Program-made: the position numbers and the translations under genes
The notes under the pieces: model-generated
Database searches by the model: none
What the model was told of the DNA's origin: nothing
Seen by the model: the letters and a program-made list of their open reading frames with translations, nothing else
NCBI GenBank assembly: GCA_946617545.1
Contig: CAMOKK010000002.1
Span: forward strand, 1 to 26,384
DNA length: 26,384 nt
Direction: 5' to 3'
Source: an uncultured Bacteroidales bacterium
GTDB taxonomy: Bacteria; Bacteroidota; Bacteroidia; Bacteroidales; UBA932
In this document: positions 15,439 to 21,942 of the stretch, one piece after another
Layout of the letters: the number at the start of each line of letters is the position of its first letter
How positions within the stretch are numbered: position 1 is the stretch's first letter

Positions 15439-16388
15439 CGTTTCTCGAAAATTTCAAAACAATCCGGGAGGGGAGAGGTGCAGCGTACCATCTTGCCGGA
15501 GAAAGGATTGCGGAAAACCAGGGTTTCGGCGTGGAGGGCCAGGCGCTTCACCGGGTCTGTCTGGGCGCCGTATTTTTCGTCGCCGGCCACAGGGTGCTCC
15601 AGCGAGGCGGCGTGGACGCGGATTTGGTTCTTGCGGCCTGTCTGGAGGGAAAACTCCACCTGGGTATAGTGACGGCTGTAGGAGAGCACCCGGTAATGGG
15701 TGATGGCCAGCTGGCTGCCGGGCACCTCCTGGTCGTAGGAGACCATCTTGAGGGATTTGGGGTTCTCTGCCAGCCAGCTTTGGATGGCGCCCCTTTCCTT
15801 TTCCAGCTTCCCCTCCAGCCAGGCAACGTATTTTCTTTCGGCCACCAGGTCCTTCCATTTGCTCTGGAGGATGTCCTTGGCCCTTTCGTTCTTGGCAAAG
15901 ACCAGCACGCCGGACGTCCCGCGGTCCAGACGGTGTACTATCCATATCTTGGCGGTGGAGCGGTCGGGCTCCCTGCCGGAGAGGAGGTCTTCCTTGCGCT
16001 GCATGCGGGCGTTTACCTTGATATATGCGTTCAGAAGGGCGTACAAGGTTTTTTTCTCCTTGCCGGTGGCCACGGTGAGCATGCCGGAGGGCTTGTCCAC
16101 CACTATGTAGTTCTCGTCTTCGAACAGAATCTTCACCCCGGCCTTCTCCACTTCGCTGCGGGCATCGTTGCGGGTGGCCCTGGCGATGGAGATGCCTTTG
16201 GGGAGGATGGTGATGCTGTCTCCTTTCTTCAAGGGCTGGTCAAAGGCCGTCCGGCTTTCTCCGTTCACCAAAATCTGCCCCTTGGTGAGCATATTCTTCA
16301 CGCCGGTCCGGGACTGCCCGGGAAGGATTTGAAAGAGGTATTCCAGCAGGAGGGCGTCCTGACTTACTTTATAATTCTTTCCGCTCAT
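15435..16388 (-). CDS. RluA-family pseudouridine synthase
   Basis: A 317-residue pseudouridine synthase acting on rRNA or tRNA. An N-terminal S4 RNA-binding domain (about 12-65, SRTGVKNMLTKGQILVNG) precedes the catalytic domain. The signature HRLDRGTSGVLVFAK contains the catalytic Asp155. Later motifs TQVEFSLQTGRKNQIRVHAASL and HPVAGDEKYG are also conserved. The S4 domain and overall length match the RluD subgroup, but the S4 start is shorter and the target site cannot be assigned. It overlaps the upstream LRR gene and the downstream hydrolase gene by 4 nt each (ATGA), so all belong to one translationally coupled operon. Confidence 0.92.
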   Translation of the reverse strand: MSGKNYKVSQDALLLEYLFQILPGQSRTGVKNMLTKGQILVNGESRTAFDQPLKKGDSITILPKGISIARATRNDARSEVEKAGVKILFEDENYIVVDKPSGMLTVATGKEKKTLYALLNAYIKVNARMQRKEDLLSGREPDRSTAKIWIVHRLDRGTSGVLVFAKNERAKDILQSKWKDLVAERKYVAWLEGKLEKERGAIQSWLAENPKSLKMVSYDQEVPGSQLAITHYRVLSYSRHYTQVEFSLQTGRKNQIRVHAASLEHPVAGDEKYGAQTDPVKRLALHAETLVFRNPFSGKMVRCTSPLPDCFEIFEKR

Positions 16389-17005
16389 AATTCTTCTATC
16401 AGGGGGTGGAGCTCCTTCGGGAGGAGCCTCATAAAATGGTCCAGCATCCCGTGGGGGACGATGATGGTCTCCAGGGATTCGCAGTCGTCAAAGGCGTCTT
16501 CGCCAATCACTTCCAAGGATTTCCCCAGTTTCACCTGGTACAGGTTGATGCAGCCCTGGAAGGCTCCGGGGCCGATATAGCGCGTCCCCGCGGGGATGCT
16601 TATCTTCTCCAGTTGCCAGCAGTCGGCAAAGGCCGATGCGCCGATGCTCAGCAGGCTGGCCGGGAGCCGGAGGCCCAGGAGTTCCCCGCACTCGCAGAAG
16701 GCGGCCTTGCCGATGTGCGTGAGGGTTTTGGGGAGGGATATCTTCTCCAGATAGGACGAGCGGTCTTCCAGGGGAATCTCTTCCCCTATCTTTTTTCCGG
16801 CCATGTAGTCCTGGAAGGCGAAGGCCTCGTCACAGATGACCTCGCAGCCTTCCTGAACGCGAATCTCCGGAGGAAAGTTCTCTGCGTCCAGCAGGCGCTT
16901 TCCATCGGCCGAATAACTTACACAATTATCTGCGTCCCAAATATCTGTTTCAAGTTCTTCTTTCGAAGGAACTGTGGGGACGGCCAGGATTTCTTCCAAG
17001 GTCAT
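16385..17005 (-). CDS. Leucine-rich repeat protein (BspA-like, LRR_5 type)
   Basis: A 206-residue protein whose second half consists of about four BspA-type leucine-rich repeats: LEKISLPKTLTHIGKAAFCECGEL, then LRLPASLLSIGASAFADCWQL, then ISIPAGTRYIGPGAFQGCINL, then VKLGKSLEVIGEDAFDDCESL. Such repeats usually mediate protein binding and are often found on surface proteins. This one has no signal peptide or membrane helix, so a cytoplasmic partner is more likely. The start at 17005 (MTLEEILAVP) lies 2 nt after the stop of the upstream gene; the open frame reaching 17143 is inside that gene. It is co-transcribed with a small unknown protein and a pseudouridine synthase. Confidence 0.82.
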   Translation of the reverse strand: MTLEEILAVPTVPSKEELETDIWDADNCVSYSADGKRLLDAENFPPEIRVQEGCEVICDEAFAFQDYMAGKKIGEEIPLEDRSSYLEKISLPKTLTHIGKAAFCECGELLGLRLPASLLSIGASAFADCWQLEKISIPAGTRYIGPGAFQGCINLYQVKLGKSLEVIGEDAFDDCESLETIIVPHGMLDHFMRLLPKELHPLIEEL

Positions 17006-17007
17006 GG

Positions 17008-17469
17008 TCAGAAGGTCTTTACAAAATCGATGTCCTTCTTGAGCATGATTTTGGGCTCCATGTGGGACACTTTCTGGAAAAGTTTGAACTGATAGGCGGG
17101 GGAGAGGTACACTTTGTTTTCGTTCTTGCCCTTCCTCCACCATTTGTAGAAGGCGATGGGGTCTGTGTCGTAAGGAATGCGGGCTTCCACTTCCGAGGTG
17201 AATCCGGGGAAGTCTATGAGCATCTTGAGGCCGGTAATGCGTTTGTAGTACTCATAATCGGCCCTTCTGAGTTTGGAAACCAAGGGGGCGAAAACCTCCA
17301 TCTGATCCACCTGAAGGGCTTTTTCCTTCACAATCATGCGGTGGATGCGGACGGGATCCCGGTGGAGCCAGTCAGACAACTTGAGCGTCACGGGACCTTC
17401 TTCGCAGTCCAGTGTGAGCATGTCTGAAGAGAAATAAATCTTTTCTCTGTCCAGGGGAAAGTTTTCCAT
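17008..17469 (-). CDS. Hypothetical protein, first gene of the rluA-hydrolase-tcdA operon
   Basis: A 153-residue cytoplasmic protein of unknown function. It has no signal peptide, no transmembrane helix and no motif I recognise. It is rich in charged and aromatic residues (KWWRKGKNENKVYLSPAYQFKLFQK), and its predicted structure appears mixed alpha/beta. It sits at the head of the minus-strand operon, 2 nt before the LRR protein gene. A TATATTTG promoter box lies about 18 nt upstream of its ATG. The tight linkage with the LRR protein suggests the two act together, but this is inference only. Confidence 0.75.
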   Translation of the reverse strand: MENFPLDREKIYFSSDMLTLDCEEGPVTLKLSDWLHRDPVRIHRMIVKEKALQVDQMEVFAPLVSKLRRADYEYYKRITGLKMLIDFPGFTSEVEARIPYDTDPIAFYKWWRKGKNENKVYLSPAYQFKLFQKVSHMEPKIMLKKDIDFVKTF

Positions 17470-17486
17470 AAATTTTACGTTGCTTG

Positions 17487-17494
17487 CAAATATA
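17487..17494 (-). promoter_or_regulatory. -7 promoter element for the minus-strand operon
   Basis: On the minus strand this reads TATATTTG, a perfect TAnnTTTG box, 17 nt upstream of the ATG at 17469. The sequence further upstream is A/T-rich without an obvious TTG at 20 nt. Confidence 0.5.
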
Positions 17495-17526
17495 GAGAAA
17501 AATTTTCTTTTTTCCTTTATTTTTTT

Positions 17527-17534
17527 TATATTTG
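17527..17534 (+). promoter_or_regulatory. -7 promoter element for the DUF4332-like gene
   Basis: TATATTTG, a perfect TAnnTTTG box, 41 nt upstream of the ATG at 17576. It is preceded by a T-rich tract rather than a clear TTG. It is divergent from the box at 17487-17494, so the 106-nt intergenic region serves both transcription units. Confidence 0.5.
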
Positions 17535-17575
17535 AAAGTGAATTTGTGCAAAAGAACCACTAAATACTTATCACT

Positions 17576-17983
17576 ATGGCTTACAAAATCATTGACATTC
17601 AGGGTATCGGCCCTGTGTATGCAGAAAAACTCGTTGCTATCGGCATTGAGACTGTAGATCAGCTTCTGAAGGAAGGTGCATCCCCCAAGGGCCGCAAGGC
17701 TCTGGAAGAGAAGACCGGTATTCGCGGTGACCTCATTCTCACCTGGGTAAACCACGCAGACCTCTTCCGCATCAAAGGCGTGGGCCCTCAGTTCTCCGAG
17801 CTGCTGGAAGCCGCCGGTGTAGACACCGTCAAGGAACTCCGCAACCGCAATGCCGCCAACCTGGCTGCCAAGATGTTGGAGGTGAACGAGGCCAAGCACC
17901 TGTGCAAGCGTACCCCCGTGGAGAAAGAAATCCAGAAGTACATAGACCTGGCCGCCAAGCTGGAGCCCGTTGTAACGTACTAA
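17576..17983 (+). CDS. DUF4332-like helix-hairpin-helix protein
   Basis: A 135-residue soluble protein built of two helix-hairpin-helix units: IQGIGPVYAEKLVAIGIETVDQLL (about 8-31) and IKGVGPQFSELLEAAGVDTVKEL (about 64-86). The GIGP and GVGP hairpins followed by a helix and TVxxL match the DUF4332 family and suggest non-sequence-specific DNA binding. The codon choice leans toward frequently used codons (many AAG, CTG, ATC), consistent with good expression. It stands alone between a promoter box and a strong terminator, so it is a single-gene transcript. Function is not established. Confidence 0.85.
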   Translation: MAYKIIDIQGIGPVYAEKLVAIGIETVDQLLKEGASPKGRKALEEKTGIRGDLILTWVNHADLFRIKGVGPQFSELLEAAGVDTVKELRNRNAANLAAKMLEVNEAKHLCKRTPVEKEIQKYIDLAAKLEPVVTY

Positions 17984-18005
17984 TCTTTTGAAGAACAAAT
18001 AATTG

Positions 18006-18039
18006 AAAGGGGCAACTCGTTTGAGTCGGCCCCTTTTTT
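18006..18039 (+). terminator. Intrinsic terminator after the DUF4332-like gene
   Basis: AAAGGGGC (18006-18013) pairs with GCCCCTTT (18029-18036), with an inner CTC/GAG pairing (16-18 and 23-25 of the same block) and a run of six T. It lies 22 nt past the stop and only 10 nt before the start of the HD-domain gene, so read-through would be needed for the next gene unless that gene has its own start signal. Confidence 0.85.
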
Positions 18040-18049
18040 GAAATTTGAT

Positions 18050-18700
18050 ATGAAAGGAAGGAATCCGGCTCTTGTCCAATACATAGAAACCCGCATTATT
18101 CCCCGGTATGCCTCATTTGACAAGGCGCATCGGGAAGACCACGCAAGAGCCGTGATAGACAGGGCCTTGGAGATGGGGAAAAACTATGACATTAACCCGG
18201 ACATGCTCTATACGGCGGCTGCCTGTCACGATCTGGGACTGGCTGTTGACCGGAAGACGCACCATTTGGAAAGCGGACGCATGATCCGGGCCGATGCCGA
18301 GCTGCGCCGATGGTTCACGCCGCAGCAGATTGAGACCATCGCCCAGGCGGCCGAAGACCATCGCGCCTCTGCCACAGCGCCGCCTCGGAGCATCTATGGA
18401 GCCCTGGTGGCCGAAGCCGACCGCATGATAGTTCCCGAAACCATTGTCCGCAGAACCATCCAATACGGTTTGTCCCATTACCCGGACCTTGATAAGGAAA
18501 GCCATTGGCAGCGGACGCTGGAGCATTTGCACGAAAAATATGCCGAGGGTGGCTACCTGCATCTGCTAATCCCGGGCTCTCCCAACGAAGCGCCGCTGGC
18601 CAGGCTGAGGGAAATCATCCGGGACGAGGCGCACCTGCGCAATCTGTTTGAAACAATCTTTGCTCAGGAGTTTTCGCAAACTTTTGAAAAAAATGTTTAA
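18050..18700 (+). CDS. HD-domain phosphohydrolase-like protein
   Basis: A 216-residue cytoplasmic protein with an HD metal-dependent phosphohydrolase domain. The first metal-binding His is in KAHREDHARAVIDRAL, the HD pair is in AACHDLGLAVD, and further histidines appear in KTHHLESGRMI and AAEDHRAS. The later ALVAEADRM supplies the final conserved Asp. This is the pattern of small HD hydrolases acting on nucleotides or related phosphates; the exact substrate is unknown. ATG 18050 is used; an in-frame TTG at 18038 lies in the T-tract of the preceding terminator and is unlikely. It is the last chromosomal protein gene before tRNA-Asp and the mobile element. Confidence 0.85.
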   Translation: MKGRNPALVQYIETRIIPRYASFDKAHREDHARAVIDRALEMGKNYDINPDMLYTAAACHDLGLAVDRKTHHLESGRMIRADAELRRWFTPQQIETIAQAAEDHRASATAPPRSIYGALVAEADRMIVPETIVRRTIQYGLSHYPDLDKESHWQRTLEHLHEKYAEGGYLHLLIPGSPNEAPLARLREIIRDEAHLRNLFETIFAQEFSQTFEKNV

Positions 18701-18706
18701 AAGCCC

Positions 18707-18736
18707 TTGCAGATTCAAAAATAGTTTGTACCTTTG
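18707..18736 (+). promoter_or_regulatory. Promoter of tRNA-Asp
   Basis: TTG (18707-18709) and TACCTTTG (18729-18736) are separated by 19 nt, a good Bacteroidota promoter. It begins 6 nt after the HD gene stop, giving a tRNA leader of about 25-28 nt. Confidence 0.75.
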
Positions 18737-18767
18737 CAATCCCGAAAGGGAAGTTCACTGAAAACTT

Positions 18768-18842
18768 GGTGCGGTAGTTCAGTCGGTTTAGAATACCGGC
18801 CTGTCACGCCGGGGGTCGCGAGTTCGAGCCTCGTCCGCACCG
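18768..18842 (+). tRNA. tRNA-Asp (anticodon GTC)
   Basis: A complete cloverleaf is visible. The acceptor stem GGTGCGG (18768-18774) pairs with CCGCACC (18835-18841), and G is the discriminator base at 18842. D-stem GTTC/GAAT, anticodon stem CCGGC/GCCGG, loop CTGTCAC with anticodon GTC at 18803-18805, and T-arm GCGAG-TTCGAGC-CTCGT are all present. CCA is not encoded. A terminator follows directly, then an integrase gene, so its 3' end is a plausible integration target of the mobile element. Confidence 0.97.
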
Positions 18843-18892
18843 CAAAGCCTCTTAAGTCCTGATTATCAATGGCTTAGGAGGCTTTGTTTTTG
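18843..18892 (+). terminator. Intrinsic terminator after tRNA-Asp
   Basis: CAAAGCCTC (18843-18851) pairs with GAGGCTTTG (18878-18886); the stem extends inward with CTTAAG-like bases pairing against CTTA. A T-rich tract (GTTTTTGTCTTTT) follows. It begins immediately after the mature tRNA end. Confidence 0.85.
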
Positions 18893-18930
18893 TCTTTTCG
18901 GGCCGTTTTCAGGCCCAAAACCACCCCAAA

Positions 18931-19049
18931 AACAGCTCCTTTGACTGTAAAAAAGTGTAAAAAACTGTTAATTTTTGTAAGAATCAGTGAGAAATCAGTG
19001 AGAATTTGCGTGACATCGAGCTCAATCTCACGGTTAAAAAGGAGCTGTT
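18931..19049. repeat. Integrase leader: tandem repeats framed by a 12-bp inverted repeat
   Basis: Non-coding stretch between the tRNA terminator and int. AACAGCTCCTTT (18931-18942) and AAAGGAGCTGTT (19038-19049) are perfect reverse complements 95 nt apart; the right arm ends at the int ATG and contains its AAAGGAG ribosome-binding site. Between the arms are a 10-mer in tandem, TGTAAAAAAG (18946-18955) and TGTAAAAAAC (18956-18965), and an 11-mer in exact tandem, AATCAGTGAGA (18982-18992 and 18993-19003). Such repeats near an integrase gene are typical of arm-type binding sites for integrase or excisionase. Confidence 0.75.
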
Positions 19050-20339
19050 ATGGCAAAACTAACGTTCTATCTGGACACCCGCAAGGCTGTCGAAGGAGGG
19101 GTTTTCCCTCTAGTGCTGAATCTGGCACACAAATGTCAAACGTCACGCATTCCCACTGGTTTGCGCTTTTCCAAGCCTGAATGGGAGGCGACCCAACTCT
19201 CGTTGGCCAATGAACCTCGTACACGCTGGACGGTAAGGGCCGAGGATGCCTATTCCACCAAGGCTCAGTATGAGGTGACCCTTTCCCGACTCGCAAAAGA
19301 AGAGGATGTTGAATCGATGGAGGCTAAGGAGATCAGAGACCGTTTAATGGAAATGGTGACCGGCCATTCAAAAGCAAAAGAAAAGGCGGAGAAGGCCAAG
19401 GCCACAAAGAACCTCTTCCTTCCCCACTACCGAAAGTTCATGGAGAGCCGTGTCGCTCCCGGTACGCGTGAGATATATAATCGCACTTTGAAAAAAATAT
19501 TGGAGTATGATGAAAATGCGGAAAAGCTGACGTTCGATATGATTGACAAGGACTGGCTTATGGGGTTTGATTCCCATCTTGCATTAACGATGTGTGCAAA
19601 TAGCCGTAATATTCACTTCCGTAATATCCGGGCAACGTTCAATGAGGCGATAGGCGACAAACTCACGACCAACTACCCGTTCGAGAACTATAAGCTTCCT
19701 AAGTTGGAGGAGACGAAAAAATTAGCTCTTGCATTAGATAAGATTAGAAAATTGAAAAACTATCCGTGCGAGGCTTGGCAGGAAGAATATCGGGATATGT
19801 TCATGCTTCAGTTCTATCTTATCGGCATTAATTTGGTGGATCTTCTGACGGCAAAGCCGGAGGACTTGGTAGATGGACGATTTGAGTATCGGCGTAATAA
19901 GACCCATAAACTTTATTCAATTAAGGTAGAGCCGGAGGCGATGGCTATTATAGAAAAATATCGGGGCGAGAAGTATCTCCTCTCCCCGATGGACCGATAC
20001 ACGAATCACAAAAATTACCTTCAGCATATGAATCGTGCTTTGAAAAAGATTGGCTTGCATTACACGACTTCGCAAAAAAAGACCGGAACTGCATTCTTCC
20101 CGAAACTTTCGTCTGCTTGGGCACGTCATACCTGGGCGACTGTTGCATCGGCCTTGGACATCCCCGTTGAACTGATTGGGCGGGCGATGGGGCATTCCTG
20201 GATAAAAAAGATTGTTACTTCAATCTATATTGACTTTGACATGCGGAAGGTGGACGATGCCAACCGGAAGGTCATTGATGCGGTCTGCGGGACACCGGCA
20301 CAAAAGAAAAGAGGCCGGCCCAAGAAGGACCAGGCCTAG
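19050..20339 (+). CDS. int: Tyrosine recombinase / integrase of the mobile element
   Basis: A 429-residue phage-type integrase that would catalyse insertion and excision of the element. An N-terminal arm-binding part (1-100) and a core-binding SAM-like domain (about 125-215, FLPHYRKFMESRVAPGTREIYNRTLKKI) precede the catalytic domain. Catalytic residues seen are Lys in RRNKTHKLY, Arg359-His360 in WARHTWAT, His382 in MGHSW and Tyr393 in TSIYIDF. The expected first arginine is not visible in YLIGINLVDLLTA, where other families have R. Loss of this residue is known for IntDOT-type Bacteroides integrases. The C-terminus KKRGRPKKDQA is an AT-hook-like basic tail. The gene reads away from tRNA-Asp with a clear ribosome-binding site, and overlaps the convergent HTH gene by 4 nt. 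Confidence 0.95.
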   Translation: MAKLTFYLDTRKAVEGGVFPLVLNLAHKCQTSRIPTGLRFSKPEWEATQLSLANEPRTRWTVRAEDAYSTKAQYEVTLSRLAKEEDVESMEAKEIRDRLMEMVTGHSKAKEKAEKAKATKNLFLPHYRKFMESRVAPGTREIYNRTLKKILEYDENAEKLTFDMIDKDWLMGFDSHLALTMCANSRNIHFRNIRATFNEAIGDKLTTNYPFENYKLPKLEETKKLALALDKIRKLKNYPCEAWQEEYRDMFMLQFYLIGINLVDLLTAKPEDLVDGRFEYRRNKTHKLYSIKVEPEAMAIIEKYRGEKYLLSPMDRYTNHKNYLQHMNRALKKIGLHYTTSQKKTGTAFFPKLSSAWARHTWATVASALDIPVELIGRAMGHSWIKKIVTSIYIDFDMRKVDDANRKVIDAVCGTPAQKKRGRPKKDQA

Positions 20340-20542
20340 TTTACAATCTTGTAGTAACAGCGCCGTATGTCAGCCCCGCAGACATACGGCCTGTTTGTAT
20401 TTCTGTACTTCCTGGGGATTATCCAGCCTTTTTCTATGAGTTTGTAAAGGCTGGGGCGGGATATTCCCAGGAGCTTTGCGGCAGCGGAGATGGAGTATCG
20501 GCCCGTCTCGGAGATGGGCGGTAATTCCGGAACCATGGGCAT
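20336..20542 (-). CDS. Excisionase-like helix-turn-helix protein
   Basis: A 68-residue small basic DNA-binding protein of the HTH_17/MerR-like excisionase type. The helix-turn-helix is SISAAAKLLGISRPSLYKLIEKGWIIPRKY, followed by a winged-type strand. Such proteins usually bend DNA at att sites to direct excision. Its start overlaps the stop of the primase-like gene by one base (TAATG), and its end overlaps int by 4 nt. That places it at the distal end of the primase transcript, convergent with int. An ATG two codons further in (20536) is an alternative start. Confidence 0.85.
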   Translation of the reverse strand: MPMVPELPPISETGRYSISAAAKLLGISRPSLYKLIEKGWIIPRKYRNTNRPYVCGADIRRCYYKIVN

Positions 20543-21447
20543 TACCTCCCGAGGGACAGGCCCGCTTTATATCCCCGGGAAGCTTGAAGCATCTCATTCA
20601 GGTCTTTGTGCTGATGATATAGTTCCGACATATCCTTCACATCCTTCCCTTCCATTAAGTTTTGTATCTGGCTCAGACACTTTTCCCCGGCTTTGTCATT
20701 GTCCAGAAAGCAACTGGCCGAGGCGTGAGCGGCTATGTAGTCGGCCGCCTGCTTGAGATTGGCCACCGAGTTAAGGATGACCGTGTCGCAGCCCGGTTTA
20801 TCGGCCCCTTGCATAACGCGCCAGGACAGAAAATCAAAGAAGCCTTCAAAAACGGCGACGTTGGCCGATGTGGGCGAAGAGGATATCCGGCCCGTTGGCG
20901 TGAGCGTCGTGACGGAGGCTTTGTCGGTCCATTTCATGCCGTTGGGCGCATTGAGTGCAAAGCCTCCGGCGTTGTTGGGAAAGCCGAGCATGGTGAAATG
21001 CTGGTCCTTCTTCGGGTTGTAAACCTGAAGCTGTTTGCAGTAAATGCGGGCCAGGCGCAGCGGGATGCTGCGCACCTCCAGATAACGGGCGATGTAGTTG
21101 CTGGTTATTTCCTTTACGGAAGTAATGCGGCTTTTCTTTCCGTCGGTGTCTTCCTTCAGTTGTTTCTTGGCATCCTCGATGGCGCGGAGTTCCGGAGACA
21201 GAGAGGAAATAAAATGGACAGCCTCGGCCTTGGAGCAGCGGAGAACCATCTGCACCAGCTTGACGTTGGTGCCTCCCTCTCCGATGCCGAAGTCGTACCA
21301 TAGATTCTTTTTCCTGTCGATGTGCAGCGAAGCGTCTTTCTCATCCCTCAGGGGCGAGAACCATTTATCCTTCTGCGCCCCGCGCTTCGCACCCAGGGCC
21401 TCAAGAATCTTCTCCAAAGGATAATTGTAAATTGGCTTGTCAAACAT
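20542..21447 (-). CDS. CHC2/toprim-like DNA primase of the mobile element
   Basis: A 301-residue DnaG-like primase used for complementary-strand synthesis or element replication. The N-terminal region (KDKWFSPLRDEKDASLHIDRKKNLWYDFGIGEGG, about 26-59) matches the CHC2 primase domain. It lacks the zinc-binding cysteines, as seen in other mobile-element primases. The toprim domain follows, with the catalytic Glu in VAVFEGFFDFLSW and the acidic pair in SASCFLDNDKAGEKCL. ATG 21447 (MFDKPIYNYP) is chosen; the frame open to 21627 runs through the intergenic promoter region. It is transcribed away from a divergent HTH regulator gene, and is coupled to the excisionase-like gene downstream. Confidence 0.85.
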   Translation of the reverse strand: MFDKPIYNYPLEKILEALGAKRGAQKDKWFSPLRDEKDASLHIDRKKNLWYDFGIGEGGTNVKLVQMVLRCSKAEAVHFISSLSPELRAIEDAKKQLKEDTDGKKSRITSVKEITSNYIARYLEVRSIPLRLARIYCKQLQVYNPKKDQHFTMLGFPNNAGGFALNAPNGMKWTDKASVTTLTPTGRISSSPTSANVAVFEGFFDFLSWRVMQGADKPGCDTVILNSVANLKQAADYIAAHASASCFLDNDKAGEKCLSQIQNLMEGKDVKDMSELYHQHKDLNEMLQASRGYKAGLSLGR

Positions 21448-21473
21448 ACCCTTCAAATCTTTCTTTAACTTTT

Positions 21474-21505
21474 TTTGGCGATTACAAAAATTCCCCTTAT
21501 ATTTG
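21474..21505 (+). promoter_or_regulatory. Promoter of the divergent HTH regulator gene
   Basis: TTTG (21474-21477) and TATATTTG (21498-21505) are separated by 20 nt, a strong Bacteroidota promoter. A second TATATTTG box at 21550-21557 overlaps an inverted repeat and may mark an alternative start. Confidence 0.65.
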
Positions 21506-21552
21506 TCCCAGAAAATTGGACGAAGTAAGCTAATTTTTGTTTTAGTCTCTAT

Positions 21553-21608
21553 ATTTGGATAGGATTCCAAAAAATATTGACTGGCGCAAAGAAAAGCAAG
21601 TTCCAAAT
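21553..21608. promoter_or_regulatory. Candidate operator sites upstream of the HTH regulator
   Basis: TTTGGA (21554-21559) and TCCAAA (21566-21571) form an inverted repeat with a 6-nt spacer that overlaps the second -7 box. A further TCCAAAT lies at 21602-21608. The same 7-mer occurs as an inverted pair at 26098-26104 and 26126-26132 next to the rightward operon promoter, suggesting a common regulator. Confidence 0.4.
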
Positions 21609-21636
21609 AAAACGCAAATTTCAACACACGGTTTTT

Positions 21637-21942
21637 ATGGAAAACAAGGACGAAAAAGTGGCAAAATCAACGGCCGCAGAAGGCGCTGAAAAGGCGATTT
21701 CCCGCAATGTTCGGCACATTTTACCCGGAAAGAAAAAAGGAACGCGCCTGCGTCCCATCTTCGATATCCTGGTGGACGAAAACCTCTCTATCGCTGAACT
21801 GGCACGCCGTTGTGGAATGGCCAAGCAGAGCATGAGCACGCGCTTTGCCGTGGATGACTGCCGCATCTCTGAATTTGAAAAGATGGCCGAGGCCCTCGGG
21901 TATGAAGCCAAGATTGTGGTCACTCCCAAGGAACAGGCTTAG
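21637..21942 (+). CDS. Small helix-turn-helix DNA-binding regulator
   Basis: A 101-residue protein with one helix-turn-helix domain (about 50-90): LRPIFDILVDENLSIAELARRCGMAKQSMSTRFAVDDCRISEFEKMAEALGY. This is the XRE/Cro-type layout with a basic N-terminal extension. It is probably a repressor or activator of the element, and the half-site repeats just upstream would suit autoregulation. ATG 21637 is used; the frame open from 21577 is in the promoter region. It is divergent from the primase gene and convergent with the coupling-protein gene, overlapping that by 4 nt. Confidence 0.82.
   Translation: MENKDEKVAKSTAAEGAEKAISRNVRHILPGKKKGTRLRPIFDILVDENLSIAELARRCGMAKQSMSTRFAVDDCRISEFEKMAEALGYEAKIVVTPKEQA

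Noticed and set aside
18884..19180. Plus-strand 98-residue open frame overlapping the start of int
   Set aside because: It begins in the tRNA terminator and runs out of frame into the integrase N-terminus. No domain is visible, and int has a clear ribosome-binding site and start.
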